In this document: positions 1 to 8,239 of the stretch, piece after piece | Numbering within the stretch: position 1 is the first letter of the stretch | Layout of the letters: every line of letters starts with the position of its first letter | Source of the DNA: Bacteroidales bacterium | GTDB lineage: Bacteria; Bacteroidota; Bacteroidia; Bacteroidales; Marinilabiliaceae | Length of the DNA stretch: 64,000 nt | Assembly: GCA_024401395.1 (NCBI GenBank) | Contig: JAKSLD010000019.1 | Coordinates: 1-64,000, forward strand | Direction: 5' to 3' | The notes under the pieces: model-generated | The model's input: the letters and a program-made list of their open reading frames with translations, nothing else | Databases searched by the model: none | Told to the model about the DNA's origin: nothing | Program-made: the position numbers and the translations under genes

Positions 1-114
1 ATAAAGGCAAAGTTAATAAATTAACTTCACACTCAGAAGAAAACATGATTGAAACAGTTTATTTTTTATGTATTATTAGCAAAAACGTACATTGGAGTTG
101 TAAAAGTGACTGTT

Positions 115-1185
115 TTATCTGTCATTTGAGGTTAACACCCAATCGTATTTCTTTACCCAGCGCCATACTGTTACTCGGGACAAATTAGTCATGTTCTGGA
201 TCTGTGGCTTTGACAGACCTATTCGCATCAGGTAGCAGACTTGCATCTGTTGTTCTGTAAACGTACCAAGTTCCTTTAGTAGTTTGTCGTTGAAGTTTGG
301 ATATAGTTCATCTACAGCTTGGTATAGCTGTTTCCAATCTGCTGAAGTCATGTTTTTCTTCCCAGCAGTGGATTGGCGGATTGCAAAGATCACATCTTCA
401 GCCTTGCCTTCAAGTTCAGATTGATGGAGGAGCTTTATGAATGTTTTGTTTTGCTCCATCTTTTCAGATAGTTGCCTTTCTTTTTCTTTAAGAGCGTTAT
501 CGTATTCGTTGTATTCCGAATTTACACTGTCCAATTCCTGCTTGACTTTCCTTAGTTCTTCGTTTGATTGGTTTAGCATCATCTCCGATGCCTTCAACTC
601 CATCGTTTTTTTCTCAATCTCTTCGCGCAATCGTTTGTCATCAGCAGATAATCTTTCAAGTTTTAATGACAGATCTAATATTCTCATCAGATGAACGTTT
701 CTTCTTTTAATGTAGAGCACCCACAAGGCTGCACCAACAACTGCAAATGTTAGGAGAGCAAACATAAGGTATAGACGATATTTCTCTTTGCCAGCCTTGA
801 GTTCCTGCTCTTTCTTCTCATCCAGATGATATTTGTGTGCATTGTTTACAGTAGCAGCTAATTCCTGCCGTTTGCCAAAGTCAAGCGAATCACTTAATTG
901 CATATAAACTCTTGCATACCTGTTGGCATTTACAATATCTCCCGACTTTGTATAGATATTATACAGCCGATAGGCGGCATCATACCTATTGCTGATGTCT
1001 GTTTTGCCTTCAATAACACGATTAAAATAGAATCTGGCAGAGTCATAGAGTTCACATCCCTCATAATAATAACCGTATGCCATATCCTTCAAAACCGCTA
1101 AGTACCCGTGCAGATCTTCTGCAACGTACGACTTGCACTTCCGTGCTTTTTCCATCTGCTTCATTTCAGAATAGTCAGAAAGCAA
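115..1185 (-). pseudogene. TPR/coiled-coil membrane regulator with C-terminal HTH, 5'-truncated
   Basis: The 356-residue product has TPR-like helices over about residues 1-120, one membrane segment (about 138-160), a long coiled coil rich in K and E (about 165-255) and a C-terminal helix-turn-helix (about 295-350, ending in a TVWRWVKKYDW-like recognition helix). This is the layout of the membrane-bound TPR-HTH regulators common in Bacteroidetes, which normally carry a longer N-terminal TPR array and often a signal peptide. Both are missing here. The only upstream in-frame start is a TTG that overlaps the 3' end of the DUF1016 fragment by 11 bp, and a stop lies at 1222-1224 in the same frame. 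I infer that a deletion removed the front of this gene. A product starting at an internal ATG is possible but would lack the sensory part. Confidence 0.6.
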
Positions 1186-1606
1186 ACGGATAGTATAGTG
1201 TCCATGGAAGCAATTGTCGACTCACTGCGTCAACTTTTTCAAATAGTGGACTCACTGCGTCCACTTTCCCAAATTTTGGACTCACTGCGTCCAAAATCTC
1301 TGGAAAACATTTATAGAACCTAACGTACTGATATAAAGAGCTGAAATCAAATCCTTTACCATACTTTTCTGTCAATGCAGTTGCAAGTTGCTCAATAACA
1401 TGTTTCCCATATTCAGCTCGACCATCATCATCAAGATGCTCACGAGTAATACGCTCTCCTAATTTCCAGTTACGCAAAGTGAGTGCTACGTTTACGGCAC
1501 GGTAAGCAAACTGACGCGCCTCGTCAATAATGAAGCACGCATCTTTATACAGCTCACCATCGAGAATATTACTTTCTCTATATGTCCGAATCACCTTATC
1601 TTCCAT
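1175..1606 (-). pseudogene. DUF1016 (YhcG-type) N-terminal fragment, 3'-truncated
   Basis: Residues 20-100 match the DUF1016/YhcG N-terminal domain: an AYRAVN helix, RNWKLGERI, RAEYGKHVI and the YGKGF-SLYQYVRFYK-FPEI stretch. Full YhcG proteins run to about 350 residues with a PD-(D/E)xK nuclease-like C-terminal domain; this one stops at 143, just after the LLPWTLYY segment where the family usually continues. It abuts the truncated TPR regulator, so the pair looks like the two sides of a deletion. Between the N-domain and the W motif is an in-frame 30-bp tandem repeat encoding VDAVS-type decapeptides. The N-domain might still fold, but nuclease function is not expected. Confidence 0.65.
1219..1300 (-). 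repeat. 30-bp in-frame tandem repeat, three copies
   Basis: The 12-mer GACTCACTGCGT recurs at 1219, 1249 and 1279, exactly 30 bp apart, with partly degenerate sequence between. It sits inside the DUF1016 fragment and adds ten residues per copy (VDAVSPLFEK-like), so changes in copy number would keep the frame. Confidence 0.85.
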
Positions 1607-1768
1607 GTCTAAACAATCAATAATTTGTAGCTAAAGTACAACAATCCTAAGTTTATTAAAGGACTGCGCACACTTTCCCCAATTATAATCGAATGCAAAA
1701 TTACCAAACACGTCCGTCACAAAAGCGAAAATCATCAACTTTTTGACGAAAATGCCGTTTTAATTGAC

Positions 1769-1795
1769 AATTGGCTACGCGCTGCGTATCCAATT
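1769..1795. other. Inverted repeat in the 3' region
   Basis: AATTGG and CCAATT enclose TACGC-GCT-GCGTA with one mismatch, giving an 11-bp imperfect hairpin between the end of the minus-strand gene at 1829 and the DUF1016 fragment. No T-run follows on either strand, so a terminator role is uncertain. The rest of 1607-1828 shows no gene. Confidence 0.45.
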
Positions 1796-1828
1796 TCATC
1801 TTCAGTAAAATCCCGTAAATGTCTCTTT

Positions 1829-2308
1829 TTACCCTGCTAGTCGCGCTAAAGCCCCCCGATATTCTTCCACACTCTCAAATTTTACCCAGAAGAATGTCTC
1901 TCTTTCCTTGAATACTCGCATGTCTCTCTCGCTGTTCTTCACGCCTCTTTCTCGTAGATCCTGTAGTCTGACTTCCCTCAGTTCTTTCCCATGCTCTCTT
2001 ATCAATTTATAGTAATACGATACCGCCGCTCTGTAAGCCCCTAGTTTCTTGTGCAGCCTCGCATACCTCTCCCAATGTCTCACTCTGTTCCATCTCTTCA
2101 TGTCTTCTTTGGCAAGTACATTGGCATCCGCAAACATATCACGCACAGCACGTTGCTTTTTCGTAACGTGTACCATGATAAGCTTATAGTTATGCCCTGG
2201 ATATCGCTTGATGAATATGCTCCTGCCGTCTACTCTGGCTGTACTGTCCGATCGCATCGCCTTGCGCGCAACCGTAATGTATTTCTTACGAATGGTTACT
2301 CTTCCCAT
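1829..2308 (-). CDS. Small basic protein, unknown function
   Basis: This 159-residue protein is strongly basic (many K and R, several RxxR clusters), has no signal peptide or membrane segment, and looks mostly helical after residue 50. I do not recognise the family. It starts at an ATG with a 9-bp inverted repeat (2355-2379) about 50 bp upstream and one of the 11-bp-period arrays beyond that. Its neighbours are a truncated DUF1016 gene and an M48 protease, so context says little. A nucleic-acid-binding role would fit the charge but is only a guess. Confidence 0.6.
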   Translation of the reverse strand: MGRVTIRKKYITVARKAMRSDSTARVDGRSIFIKRYPGHNYKLIMVHVTKKQRAVRDMFADANVLAKEDMKRWNRVRHWERYARLHKKLGAYRAAVSYYYKLIREHGKELREVRLQDLRERGVKNSERDMRVFKERETFFWVKFESVEEYRGALARLAG

Positions 2309-2354
2309 GTCGAGTTTTGCTTATTAAATTAACGTGTCTGTTATTCTTTGTTGT

Positions 2355-2379
2355 CTTATACGCAGTATGCGCGTATAAG
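2355..2379. promoter_or_regulatory. 9-bp perfect inverted repeat upstream of the 159-aa gene
   Basis: CTTATACGC and GCGTATAAG are separated by 7 bp. The site lies 47-71 bp upstream of the start codon at 2308, where an operator or a 5' UTR hairpin would be placed. No regulator can be named. Confidence 0.4.
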
Positions 2380-2396
2380 GTTACGTTTATTGAATA

Positions 2397-2453
2397 AAAA
2401 AATTACGATGAACAAGGTACTTCCCTTAATGCAGCCTTATACTTGCCTTACAC
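2397..2453 (-). repeat. 11-bp-period degenerate array with GTTCATCG tail (locus A)
   Basis: Read on the minus strand, three 11-bp units (GTGTAAGGCAA, GTATAAGGCTG, CATTAAGGGAA) run into GTACCTTGTTCATCG and then a T-run. The last unit and tail nearly match locus B at 14490-14528. The array points toward the minus-strand gene at 2308. Confidence 0.6.
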
Positions 2454-2461
2454 TATTAAAT

Positions 2462-2494
2462 AGCTATCCCCCTCTGTGACAGAGGGGGATAGCT
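2462..2494. terminator. Strong hairpin downstream of the M48 protease gene
   Basis: A perfect 15-bp stem (AGCTATCCCCCTCTG and its complement) closes on a 3-base loop, 28 bp after the minus-strand M48 gene stops. On the minus strand it is followed by ATTTAATAG, a poor T-run, so termination is likely but not certain. Confidence 0.65.
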
Positions 2495-2521
2495 GCTTTG
2501 TCTATATGTCGTATCTCGGTT

Positions 2522-3745
2522 TCAGACTATGTCTTCTGTCTTTGGTGAGAATTCGGCTTGGACTTTCAGCGCAAAGGCTTGGGCAATCTCAATTTCTGTA
2601 AAGCCCAGATATTGCTTGCCGATGGCGAAGACAGTGTTTACTTCGTCTTTCTTGATCTTGCGGTCTACGATGGACATCGTGATGAGGAAATCAAGAAGGG
2701 CAGGACGATGACCTGCATCGAGTTCCAGTATATGGTTGACTGAGTCTTCAAAGACTTTGAGAATATCTTCGCCTGAGGTGATAATCTCCTGGAGATATTC
2801 TCTAGGAAATAGCTTGAAGGTGGATAATTCTTCTATTATGACGTTGTACTCTTCGTCGGTCACTACATCGTCCACGTTGGCCATCAGTAGTCCCGCAGTG
2901 GCTACAAAGCGCGTGAGGTAGTAGTCTATAGGTGTCGATGGCATCTTGACGAGTAGGTCAAGTAGCTCGTCGATCTTTTTCTGGGTGCCTCGTTTGCCTT
3001 GTATCAGTGATGCAAAGAGATTTATCGCCTCAATGCGGATAGGATTCACAGGATGGTCGTCGAAGCAGTTGTAGCCATTGTCGCTCTTGAAGAACTCAAG
3101 GCGCTCCTGGTTGGTCGACAGCAATGTCTTGATGTCCATGTTTATCTGGTCAAGATTTAGTCCTGTAGTAAGCTTGAAGAAGGCTGATACGCACTGGTCG
3201 AGATTCTGACAGGCTATGAATCCGTAACGGTCTGCCTCTAGTTCGGCTAGCTGCGACCACAACTGTATCTTGTATTTCAGCGCTAATGGCATGGCAAGTT
3301 CTTCTGGGAAAATGAAGCTTACCAGGTTGCGCATATCGTTATCTCCATTTATAAGGTGCCCTATTTCGTGACCGACAACGAATTTCAGCTCGTCGTCGTT
3401 CATGAGCTGGAGGAGACCTGAGTTGATGTTTATGACATTAGGCTCGCCTTCTTTGCGGTGCTTGACGGTCCATGCGTTTACGGATGAGTCGCAAGTGACG
3501 TAGAAATCTATATCCTCTTCGAACCCGAGAGCCTCTTTGACTCCATAGAAAATGTCGTGGTAGTGCTTCATCAGGTTTCTGTCTACCTTGAATGATTGCC
3601 CCTCAAGGGCATTCCTGAGAAAATCGGGACGCGCATTGACGTCGGCCATTTCCATGATTGCACTGACTGTCTCGCCTTGCAGAGCGTCGTATATTTTTTC
3701 GCGTAGTGTTAATTCCAGCGGAATCCTGATTTTGATCTTTTTCAT
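2522..3745 (-). CDS. M48-family zinc metalloprotease with C-terminal TerB-like helical region
   Basis: The zinc motif HEIGH is at residues 126-130 (VVGHEIGHLINGD), with the third-ligand region ELEADRYG near 168-175, as in M48 peptidases. There is no signal peptide and no clear membrane helix, unlike HtpX, so a soluble cytoplasmic enzyme is likely. From about residue 260 the sequence turns into acidic helices (VDDVVTDEEY, DRKIKKDEV) resembling TerB/DUF533-type tellurite-resistance domains, an arrangement seen in Bacteroidetes M48 proteins. It is transcribed alone, with a hairpin terminator at 2462-2494. Substrate is unknown; regulated proteolysis under stress is a reasonable inference only. 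Confidence 0.85.
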   Translation of the reverse strand: MKKIKIRIPLELTLREKIYDALQGETVSAIMEMADVNARPDFLRNALEGQSFKVDRNLMKHYHDIFYGVKEALGFEEDIDFYVTCDSSVNAWTVKHRKEGEPNVININSGLLQLMNDDELKFVVGHEIGHLINGDNDMRNLVSFIFPEELAMPLALKYKIQLWSQLAELEADRYGFIACQNLDQCVSAFFKLTTGLNLDQINMDIKTLLSTNQERLEFFKSDNGYNCFDDHPVNPIRIEAINLFASLIQGKRGTQKKIDELLDLLVKMPSTPIDYYLTRFVATAGLLMANVDDVVTDEEYNVIIEELSTFKLFPREYLQEIITSGEDILKVFEDSVNHILELDAGHRPALLDFLITMSIVDRKIKKDEVNTVFAIGKQYLGFTEIEIAQAFALKVQAEFSPKTEDIV

Positions 3746-3898
3746 AGTATGTGCGGTATTACTTGATATTCTTATGCTATTGTAGCGTTTGTTGAGTACC
3801 TAAGTTACAAAAAAAATAGCATAATTCAATTTTTGCGTAAAATTACGTAGAGTCATAATATAAATAGTGCGTTAATTTGTGCATTTGGAAAGTATTTT

Positions 3899-4495
3899 AT
3901 GTTCCTTTTGTATATAATATTCCTATTGTTTTTCTTCCTGATGGTGAGGTTTGTCATTCGTCAGGTGGTTAAATTGTCAGGTCGATTCAAATCGGCTGTG
4001 GTGTGGTCGTCTTGTATTATGATGGTCATTGTGTTTCAGACGGGTAATCTTATCTTCTGGCATTTGTATTGTATGTACGACAGGGTGAGTGAGCCTGTCA
4101 TGGTGCGTTGCGAACTGAAAGAGGTGAAGAAGAATATTTTCAGGATTGGTAATGATGGGATGATTAAATCTAAGGACAGCAAGTATTATGTGAAGGTGAA
4201 ACCTGTGGAGACTGTGCCTATCGTGTGGAGGTTTGAGTCGCTGCCTAAGTCGGAGAGGATGTTGCTGAAAATTATGGACTATTCGTGTTTTGGCTTGTTG
4301 ATGTCAGATAAGGAGGAGAGTAATACAAAGGAGCATACGAAATATGTGGGCTATTATGGCGATGATTGGTTGATTCAGGTATCGCCTTCTGTATATGAGA
4401 GCTTTGTCGGAGCGGAGGGGAATATGTGTGTGGATGTGGAGGCTCGGTGTAATGACAAGAGCAGCGCTCTTGTGTTCAAACTCTTTTCTATATGA
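3899..4495 (+). CDS. Two-helix membrane protein, unknown function
   Basis: The first 65 residues hold two hydrophobic segments (about 1-20 and 34-58), followed by a soluble domain of about 130 residues rich in beta-type sequence. I do not recognise the family. The gene converges on the dihydrouridine synthase gene with a 56-bp gap and stands alone. Its start follows a T-rich leader without a Shine-Dalgarno sequence, normal for this phylum. A role at the inner membrane is all that can be inferred. Confidence 0.6.
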   Translation: MFLLYIIFLLFFFLMVRFVIRQVVKLSGRFKSAVVWSSCIMMVIVFQTGNLIFWHLYCMYDRVSEPVMVRCELKEVKKNIFRIGNDGMIKSKDSKYYVKVKPVETVPIVWRFESLPKSERMLLKIMDYSCFGLLMSDKEESNTKEHTKYVGYYGDDWLIQVSPSVYESFVGAEGNMCVDVEARCNDKSSALVFKLFSI

Positions 4496-4551
4496 TGTAG
4501 ATTGTTGCTTGGGCTGCCCCTCGTTTTTGGTTCAGAGGCCGGGGACGTATG

Positions 4552-5481
4552 CTATCGCGTCGTAAGTGATGTGGTGAGGATGAGGTACTTGTCCCATTTT
4601 GTCGCTTTCATTATGGTTTTCCATGTTTTCCGTCCGATTGTGCTCTCAAGGTATTCCCAAAATGCTTTCAGTTTGCCTAGCCTCTGGTTCTCATCGGGAT
4701 ATGTTTCTGAGTAATATTCCACCAGGGCATTGTGCATCTTTATTATATAAGGTATTGTCTGCTCGTCGGTGAGGCGTATATTCTCGGTGTATTCTCGCGC
4801 AAGAGTCGGACGGGATAACAGTCCTCTTCCTATCATTATTCCCTTGATACCGGGAAATCTGTTTTCTATGTTGTGTATGTCGTCAATGGATGTGATGTCT
4901 CCATTATAGATGACAGGGTGTCTGCTCTCGGATAGGAATTGTCGGAACATTTCCATATCGACTGCCCCTTTATACATCTGTTTGCCTATGCGTGGGTGCA
5001 TGGTAATATGGGTGAGGGGTGTGTCGTTGAGTATGCTGATGATATTCTGCCAGTCGAGATTCGACTCCATTCCCAGTCGCATCTTTATGGAAAATGATAT
5101 TTCCGGGTGCTGACGGATCAGGTCGCATATATCCTGGACGGCGCTGGGGTGAGGGAGTATGCCTGCACCTCGGTTGTAGCGTGTCTGCATAGGGTAGGGG
5201 CATCCCATATTGATGTCCAGGGAAGAATAGCCGTTGGAGGTTGTCAATGATAAAATCTGGGCTAATTCTGCGCTGTTGCTGGCTATGGCCTGAGGGATGC
5301 AGGATAAGCCGCTGTTTGCATTAGGGGCGATGTCGCGTATGTCTTTGTTGCGTATCTCGCCTTTCTCAATGCGGATAAATGGGGAATAATAAGAAGAAAT
5401 GCCGCCGCACACTAGATTGTGTATGCGGCGGTATGGTGCTTCTGTGTACCCTTGCAGGGGTGCAAAGTAGATAGGTAGCAT
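4552..5481 (-). CDS. tRNA-dihydrouridine synthase
   Basis: FMN-dependent reduction of uridine to dihydrouridine in tRNA D-loops. The TIM-barrel signature is clear: APLQGYTEAPYRR near residue 7 (FMN contact), INMGCPYP with the catalytic Cys at 94, KMRLG near 135, ITMHPR with the conserved HxR, and YNGDI then GIMIGRGLL for phosphate binding. Length (309) is usual for Bacteroidetes Dus enzymes. It is 19 bp downstream of the MFS gene on the same strand and may be cotranscribed. The DusA/B/C subtype cannot be set from motifs alone. Confidence 0.9.
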   Translation of the reverse strand: MLPIYFAPLQGYTEAPYRRIHNLVCGGISSYYSPFIRIEKGEIRNKDIRDIAPNANSGLSCIPQAIASNSAELAQILSLTTSNGYSSLDINMGCPYPMQTRYNRGAGILPHPSAVQDICDLIRQHPEISFSIKMRLGMESNLDWQNIISILNDTPLTHITMHPRIGKQMYKGAVDMEMFRQFLSESRHPVIYNGDITSIDDIHNIENRFPGIKGIMIGRGLLSRPTLAREYTENIRLTDEQTIPYIIKMHNALVEYYSETYPDENQRLGKLKAFWEYLESTIGRKTWKTIMKATKWDKYLILTTSLTTR

Positions 5482-5500
5482 AAATTTGTGCTACTTGTTT

Positions 5501-6877
5501 TTATTTCTTAAGAGGGAATATCCAGGCGAGCCATCCCATAGTGACAGCGAATACTGTTGGGAAGATTGAGAAGAGTGCCCAGATCATTGTCTTTACGGCA
5601 TTGGCAGATTCAGGAGCGAATGTCAGACCACCGCCATCTTCGTTTACAACAGCGCCTGCAAGAATCAAGCACCAGCTGATGAGAGATGCAGAGATAGCAC
5701 CGCCGAACTTCTGTGCCATTGTGCCAGAAGAGAAGATGAGACCTGTAGAGGATGTGCCGTTCTTCTGTGTAGCGTAATCAGCTACGTCGGCATACATAGA
5801 CCAAAGGAGTGGAGAATAGAGACCAGCTCCGATAGAGGTAATGACGCTGACTGCAATCATTGCCCAGATGTATGATGCGTCCATTGGAATTACGAAGTAT
5901 GCCAATGATGATACGGCGCAGATAATGGATGCGTAGGCGAAGGCTTTGCGTTTTGAGCCTACCTTTTTGGTAAACCAAGGGGATACGCCTCCGAATATCA
6001 TACAGGTAACCTCTCCGAATGCCATGAATACTGTATAGTTGATGATGAACTTACCTATATTTATGTCGCCGTCAAGGCAGTAGGTAAACATATAGGCTGC
6101 TGCAGCATAGCGGAAACCATTGAAGAAGTTGGTGCAGATTCCCATTGTGGTGAGCATGACCCAAGGCTTGTTCTTGAAGAGGTCGCCGAACTGCTTGAAA
6201 GAGAACTTCTCGGCACGGATAGTCTTTACACGCTCTTTGGTAAGGAGACCGCAGGCAAGTGTCATCAAGGCAGCAACGATACCGAAGATGATACCTATAT
6301 AAGAGTATTGCTTCTGCTGGATCTGCTGGATTTCTGCCTCTGATAACCCTGCTACAGTGTGGTCGCCTATAGCCATCTGGATGTATGGGAAGAGGAACAG
6401 TGTGAGGAAGCCTACTGCATAGGCACCTACCATACGGTAAGATGAGAATTCGTTTTTCTCATTGTCATCTTCTGTCATTACACCGAGGAGCGAACCGTAA
6501 GGAACATTTACCGCCGTATATACCAACATCATAAGGAGGTATATGGTATAGGCGTATACTCGCTTGCCGACTTCTCCGAAATCTGGAGTGTAGAGAAGAA
6601 GGGCAAAGATGAGACCGAAAGGAATTGCACCGAATATCAGCCAAGGACGGTATGTACCCCAGCGCGACTGTGTGCGGTCTGCAATACTACCCATAAGCGG
6701 GTCTGTAACAACATCGAACATACGGGCGATGAGCAAAAGAATGCCAGCATCTGCAATCGATAGTCCGAAAACATTAGTAAAAAAGAATGGAAAAGCAATA
6801 GACATGATTTTCCATGTAATGCCACCTGCAGCGGCATCTCCAAGGGCGTAACCGATTTTCTCTTTTAAACTAGCCAT
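5501..6877 (-). CDS. MFS transporter, GPH (glycoside-pentoside-hexuronide:cation) symporter family
   Basis: This is a 458-residue, roughly 12-helix protein. The N-terminal LKEKIGYALGDAAAGG motif and the DPLMGSIADRTQSRWGTYRPW loop between helices 2 and 3 are the GPH/MelB hallmark. It probably carries a sugar or glycoside across the inner membrane with Na+ or H+. No glycoside hydrolase or regulator is adjacent, so the substrate is unknown. Its promoter region faces that of rpsF across 128 bp. Confidence 0.88.
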   Translation of the reverse strand: MASLKEKIGYALGDAAAGGITWKIMSIAFPFFFTNVFGLSIADAGILLLIARMFDVVTDPLMGSIADRTQSRWGTYRPWLIFGAIPFGLIFALLLYTPDFGEVGKRVYAYTIYLLMMLVYTAVNVPYGSLLGVMTEDDNEKNEFSSYRMVGAYAVGFLTLFLFPYIQMAIGDHTVAGLSEAEIQQIQQKQYSYIGIIFGIVAALMTLACGLLTKERVKTIRAEKFSFKQFGDLFKNKPWVMLTTMGICTNFFNGFRYAAAAYMFTYCLDGDINIGKFIINYTVFMAFGEVTCMIFGGVSPWFTKKVGSKRKAFAYASIICAVSSLAYFVIPMDASYIWAMIAVSVITSIGAGLYSPLLWSMYADVADYATQKNGTSSTGLIFSSGTMAQKFGGAISASLISWCLILAGAVVNEDGGGLTFAPESANAVKTMIWALFSIFPTVFAVTMGWLAWIFPLKK

Positions 6878-6936
6878 AGAAAATGTGTGTATAGATTGTT
6901 AATGAATGCGAAAATAGCACTATTTTTTGAATGATG

Positions 6937-6968
6937 TTTGTTATTGGTAAAAAATAATAGTAACTTCG
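6937..6968 (+). promoter_or_regulatory. Bacteroidetes-type promoter for rpsF-rpsR-rplI
   Basis: TTTG at 6937-6940 and TAACTTCG at 6961-6968 are separated by exactly 20 bp, matching the sigma-ABfr consensus (TTTG, 19-21 bp, TAnnTTTG) apart from one base. The rpsF ATG is 38 bp downstream. Confidence 0.75.
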
Positions 6969-7005
6969 CGCCGTTTTATAAACCAATAATTAACAAGTTA
7001 AACAA

Positions 7006-7356
7006 ATGAATCAGTACGAAACCGTTTTCATTTTAACTCCCGTTTTGTCTGACCAACAGATGAAGGAAGCGGTCCAAAAATTCAAGGACTTGATTCTCGA
7101 GAGTGGTGCTGAGATGGTAAACGAAGAGAATTGGGGTTTGCGCAAGCTCGCTTATCCAATTCAAAAGAAGACCACAGGCTTCTACACACTTTTTGAGTTT
7201 AAGGCTGAGCCTAGCTTTATTGACAAGCTCGAGGTAGCTTATCGCCGTGACGAGCGCGTTCTTCGCTTCTTGACATTCAAGATGGAGAAGTATGCTGTTA
7301 AGTACAGCGAGACAAGAAGAAACCAAGTTAAAAACGCAGAAGTAAAGGAGAACTAA
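7006..7356 (+). CDS. rpsF: 30S ribosomal protein S6
   Basis: This binds S18 and helper helices in the 30S platform. It shows the S6 start ([14 protein letters not shown]), the [13 protein letters not shown] core near 45-58 and [14 protein letters not shown] near 85. At 116 residues it has a slightly long, charged tail. First gene of rpsF-rpsR-rplI with a good promoter at 6937-6968. There is no Shine-Dalgarno before its ATG, in contrast to the two following genes. Confidence 0.97.
   Translation: MNQYETVFILTPVLSDQQMKEAVQKFKDLILESGAEMVNEENWGLRKLAYPIQKKTTGFYTLFEFKAEPSFIDKLEVAYRRDERVLRFLTFKMEKYAVKYSETRRNQVKNAEVKEN
7344..7350 (+). promoter_or_regulatory. Shine-Dalgarno before rpsR
   Basis: AAAGGAG lies 8 bases before the rpsR ATG at 7359, inside the 3' end of rpsF. 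Bacteroidetes mRNAs rarely carry such sites because the anti-SD of their 16S rRNA is sequestered on the 30S by S21, S18 and S6. Its presence before S18 is therefore notable. Confidence 0.7.
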
Positions 7357-7358
7357 TC

Positions 7359-7628
7359 ATGGCACAGACTCCATCAGAGATCAGGTACCTAACACCTGCT
7401 ACCGTAGAGGTAAAGAAGAAGAAGTACTGCCGTTTCAAGAAGAGCGGTATCAAGTACGTCGACTACAAGAACCCAGATTTCTTGAAGAAGTTCTTGAACG
7501 AGCAAGGTAAGATTCTTCCTCGCCGTATCACAGGTACTTCTTTGAAGTATCAGCGTAAGGTCGCTAAAGCCGTTAAGCGTGCACGCCACTTGGCATTGCT
7601 CCCATACGTAACCGATTTGATGAAATAA
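7359..7628 (+). CDS. rpsR: 30S ribosomal protein S18
   Basis: Partner of S6 on the 30S platform. It has the S18 core: KKYCRFKK near 20-27, [14 protein letters not shown], and [33 protein letters not shown] (given here as one family block, residues about 51-84). Length 89 is normal. It starts 2 bp after rpsF and has its own Shine-Dalgarno (7344-7350). Confidence 0.97.
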   Translation: MAQTPSEIRYLTPATVEVKKKKYCRFKKSGIKYVDYKNPDFLKKFLNEQGKILPRRITGTSLKYQRKVAKAVKRARHLALLPYVTDLMK

Positions 7629-7630
7629 TT

Positions 7631-7638
7631 AAAGGAGG
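7631..7638 (+). promoter_or_regulatory. Strong Shine-Dalgarno before rplI
   Basis: AAAGGAGG ends 7 bases before the ATG at 7646, a near-perfect match to the anti-Shine-Dalgarno. It is the strongest such site I noticed in the window. Confidence 0.75.
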
Positions 7639-7645
7639 GAAAAAC

Positions 7646-8092
7646 ATGGAAGTAATACTTAAGACAGACGTGGCTAAACTTGGCCACAAGGATGATATCA
7701 TCGTAGTAAAGCCAGGTTATGGCCGTAACTACCTTATTCCAAAGGGTATCGCAGTTTTGGCAACTGAGTCAGCAAAGAAGGTTCTTGCTGAGAATCAGAA
7801 GCAGCGCGCTCATAAGCTCGCTAAGATTAAGGCTGACGCTGAGGAGCTCGCAGCTAAGATGGAAGGCTTGAAGCTTACTATCGGTGCTAAGGCTAGCTCT
7901 ACAGGCAAGATCTTCGGTTCAGTTAATACAATCCAAATCTCAGAGGCTCTCGCTAAGGCAGGCTTCGAGATCGATCGTAAGATCATCCTTCTCAAGGATG
8001 AGGCTATCAAGGATCTTGGCAGCTATACAGCAACAATTAAGCTCCATCGTGAGGTTAAGGTTGACGTTGCATTTGACGTTGTTGCTGAGTAA
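7646..8092 (+). CDS. rplI: 50S ribosomal protein L9
   Basis: It binds 23S rRNA at the L1 stalk base. It has the N-domain signature MEVILKTDVAKLGHKDDIIVVKPGYGRNYLIP (residues about 1-32), a long charged connecting helix (about 42-75) and the C-domain with KIFGSVNT-IQISEAL. Length 148 is normal. Last gene of the rpsF operon, followed by a terminator at 8152-8180. Confidence 0.97.
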   Translation: MEVILKTDVAKLGHKDDIIVVKPGYGRNYLIPKGIAVLATESAKKVLAENQKQRAHKLAKIKADAEELAAKMEGLKLTIGAKASSTGKIFGSVNTIQISEALAKAGFEIDRKIILLKDEAIKDLGSYTATIKLHREVKVDVAFDVVAE

Positions 8093-8151
8093 TTAAACTT
8101 TTATTCAGAAGTTATTTTTTAACTAGGATATTTTTCAATACACACACATAG

Positions 8152-8180
8152 AGCCGAAGCTGTGAAGCTCCGGCTTTTTC
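8152..8180 (+). terminator. Rho-independent terminator after rplI
   Basis: AGCCGAAGCT and AGCTCCGGCT form a 9-bp stem with one mismatch around a GTGA loop, followed by a T-run. It ends the ribosomal protein operon before the M3 peptidase gene. Confidence 0.8.
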
Positions 8181-8239
8181 TTTTGTATATACTCCAAGAA
8201 TATCTTAATTTTGTGCTGTTATATAACCCTATTCAGGAA

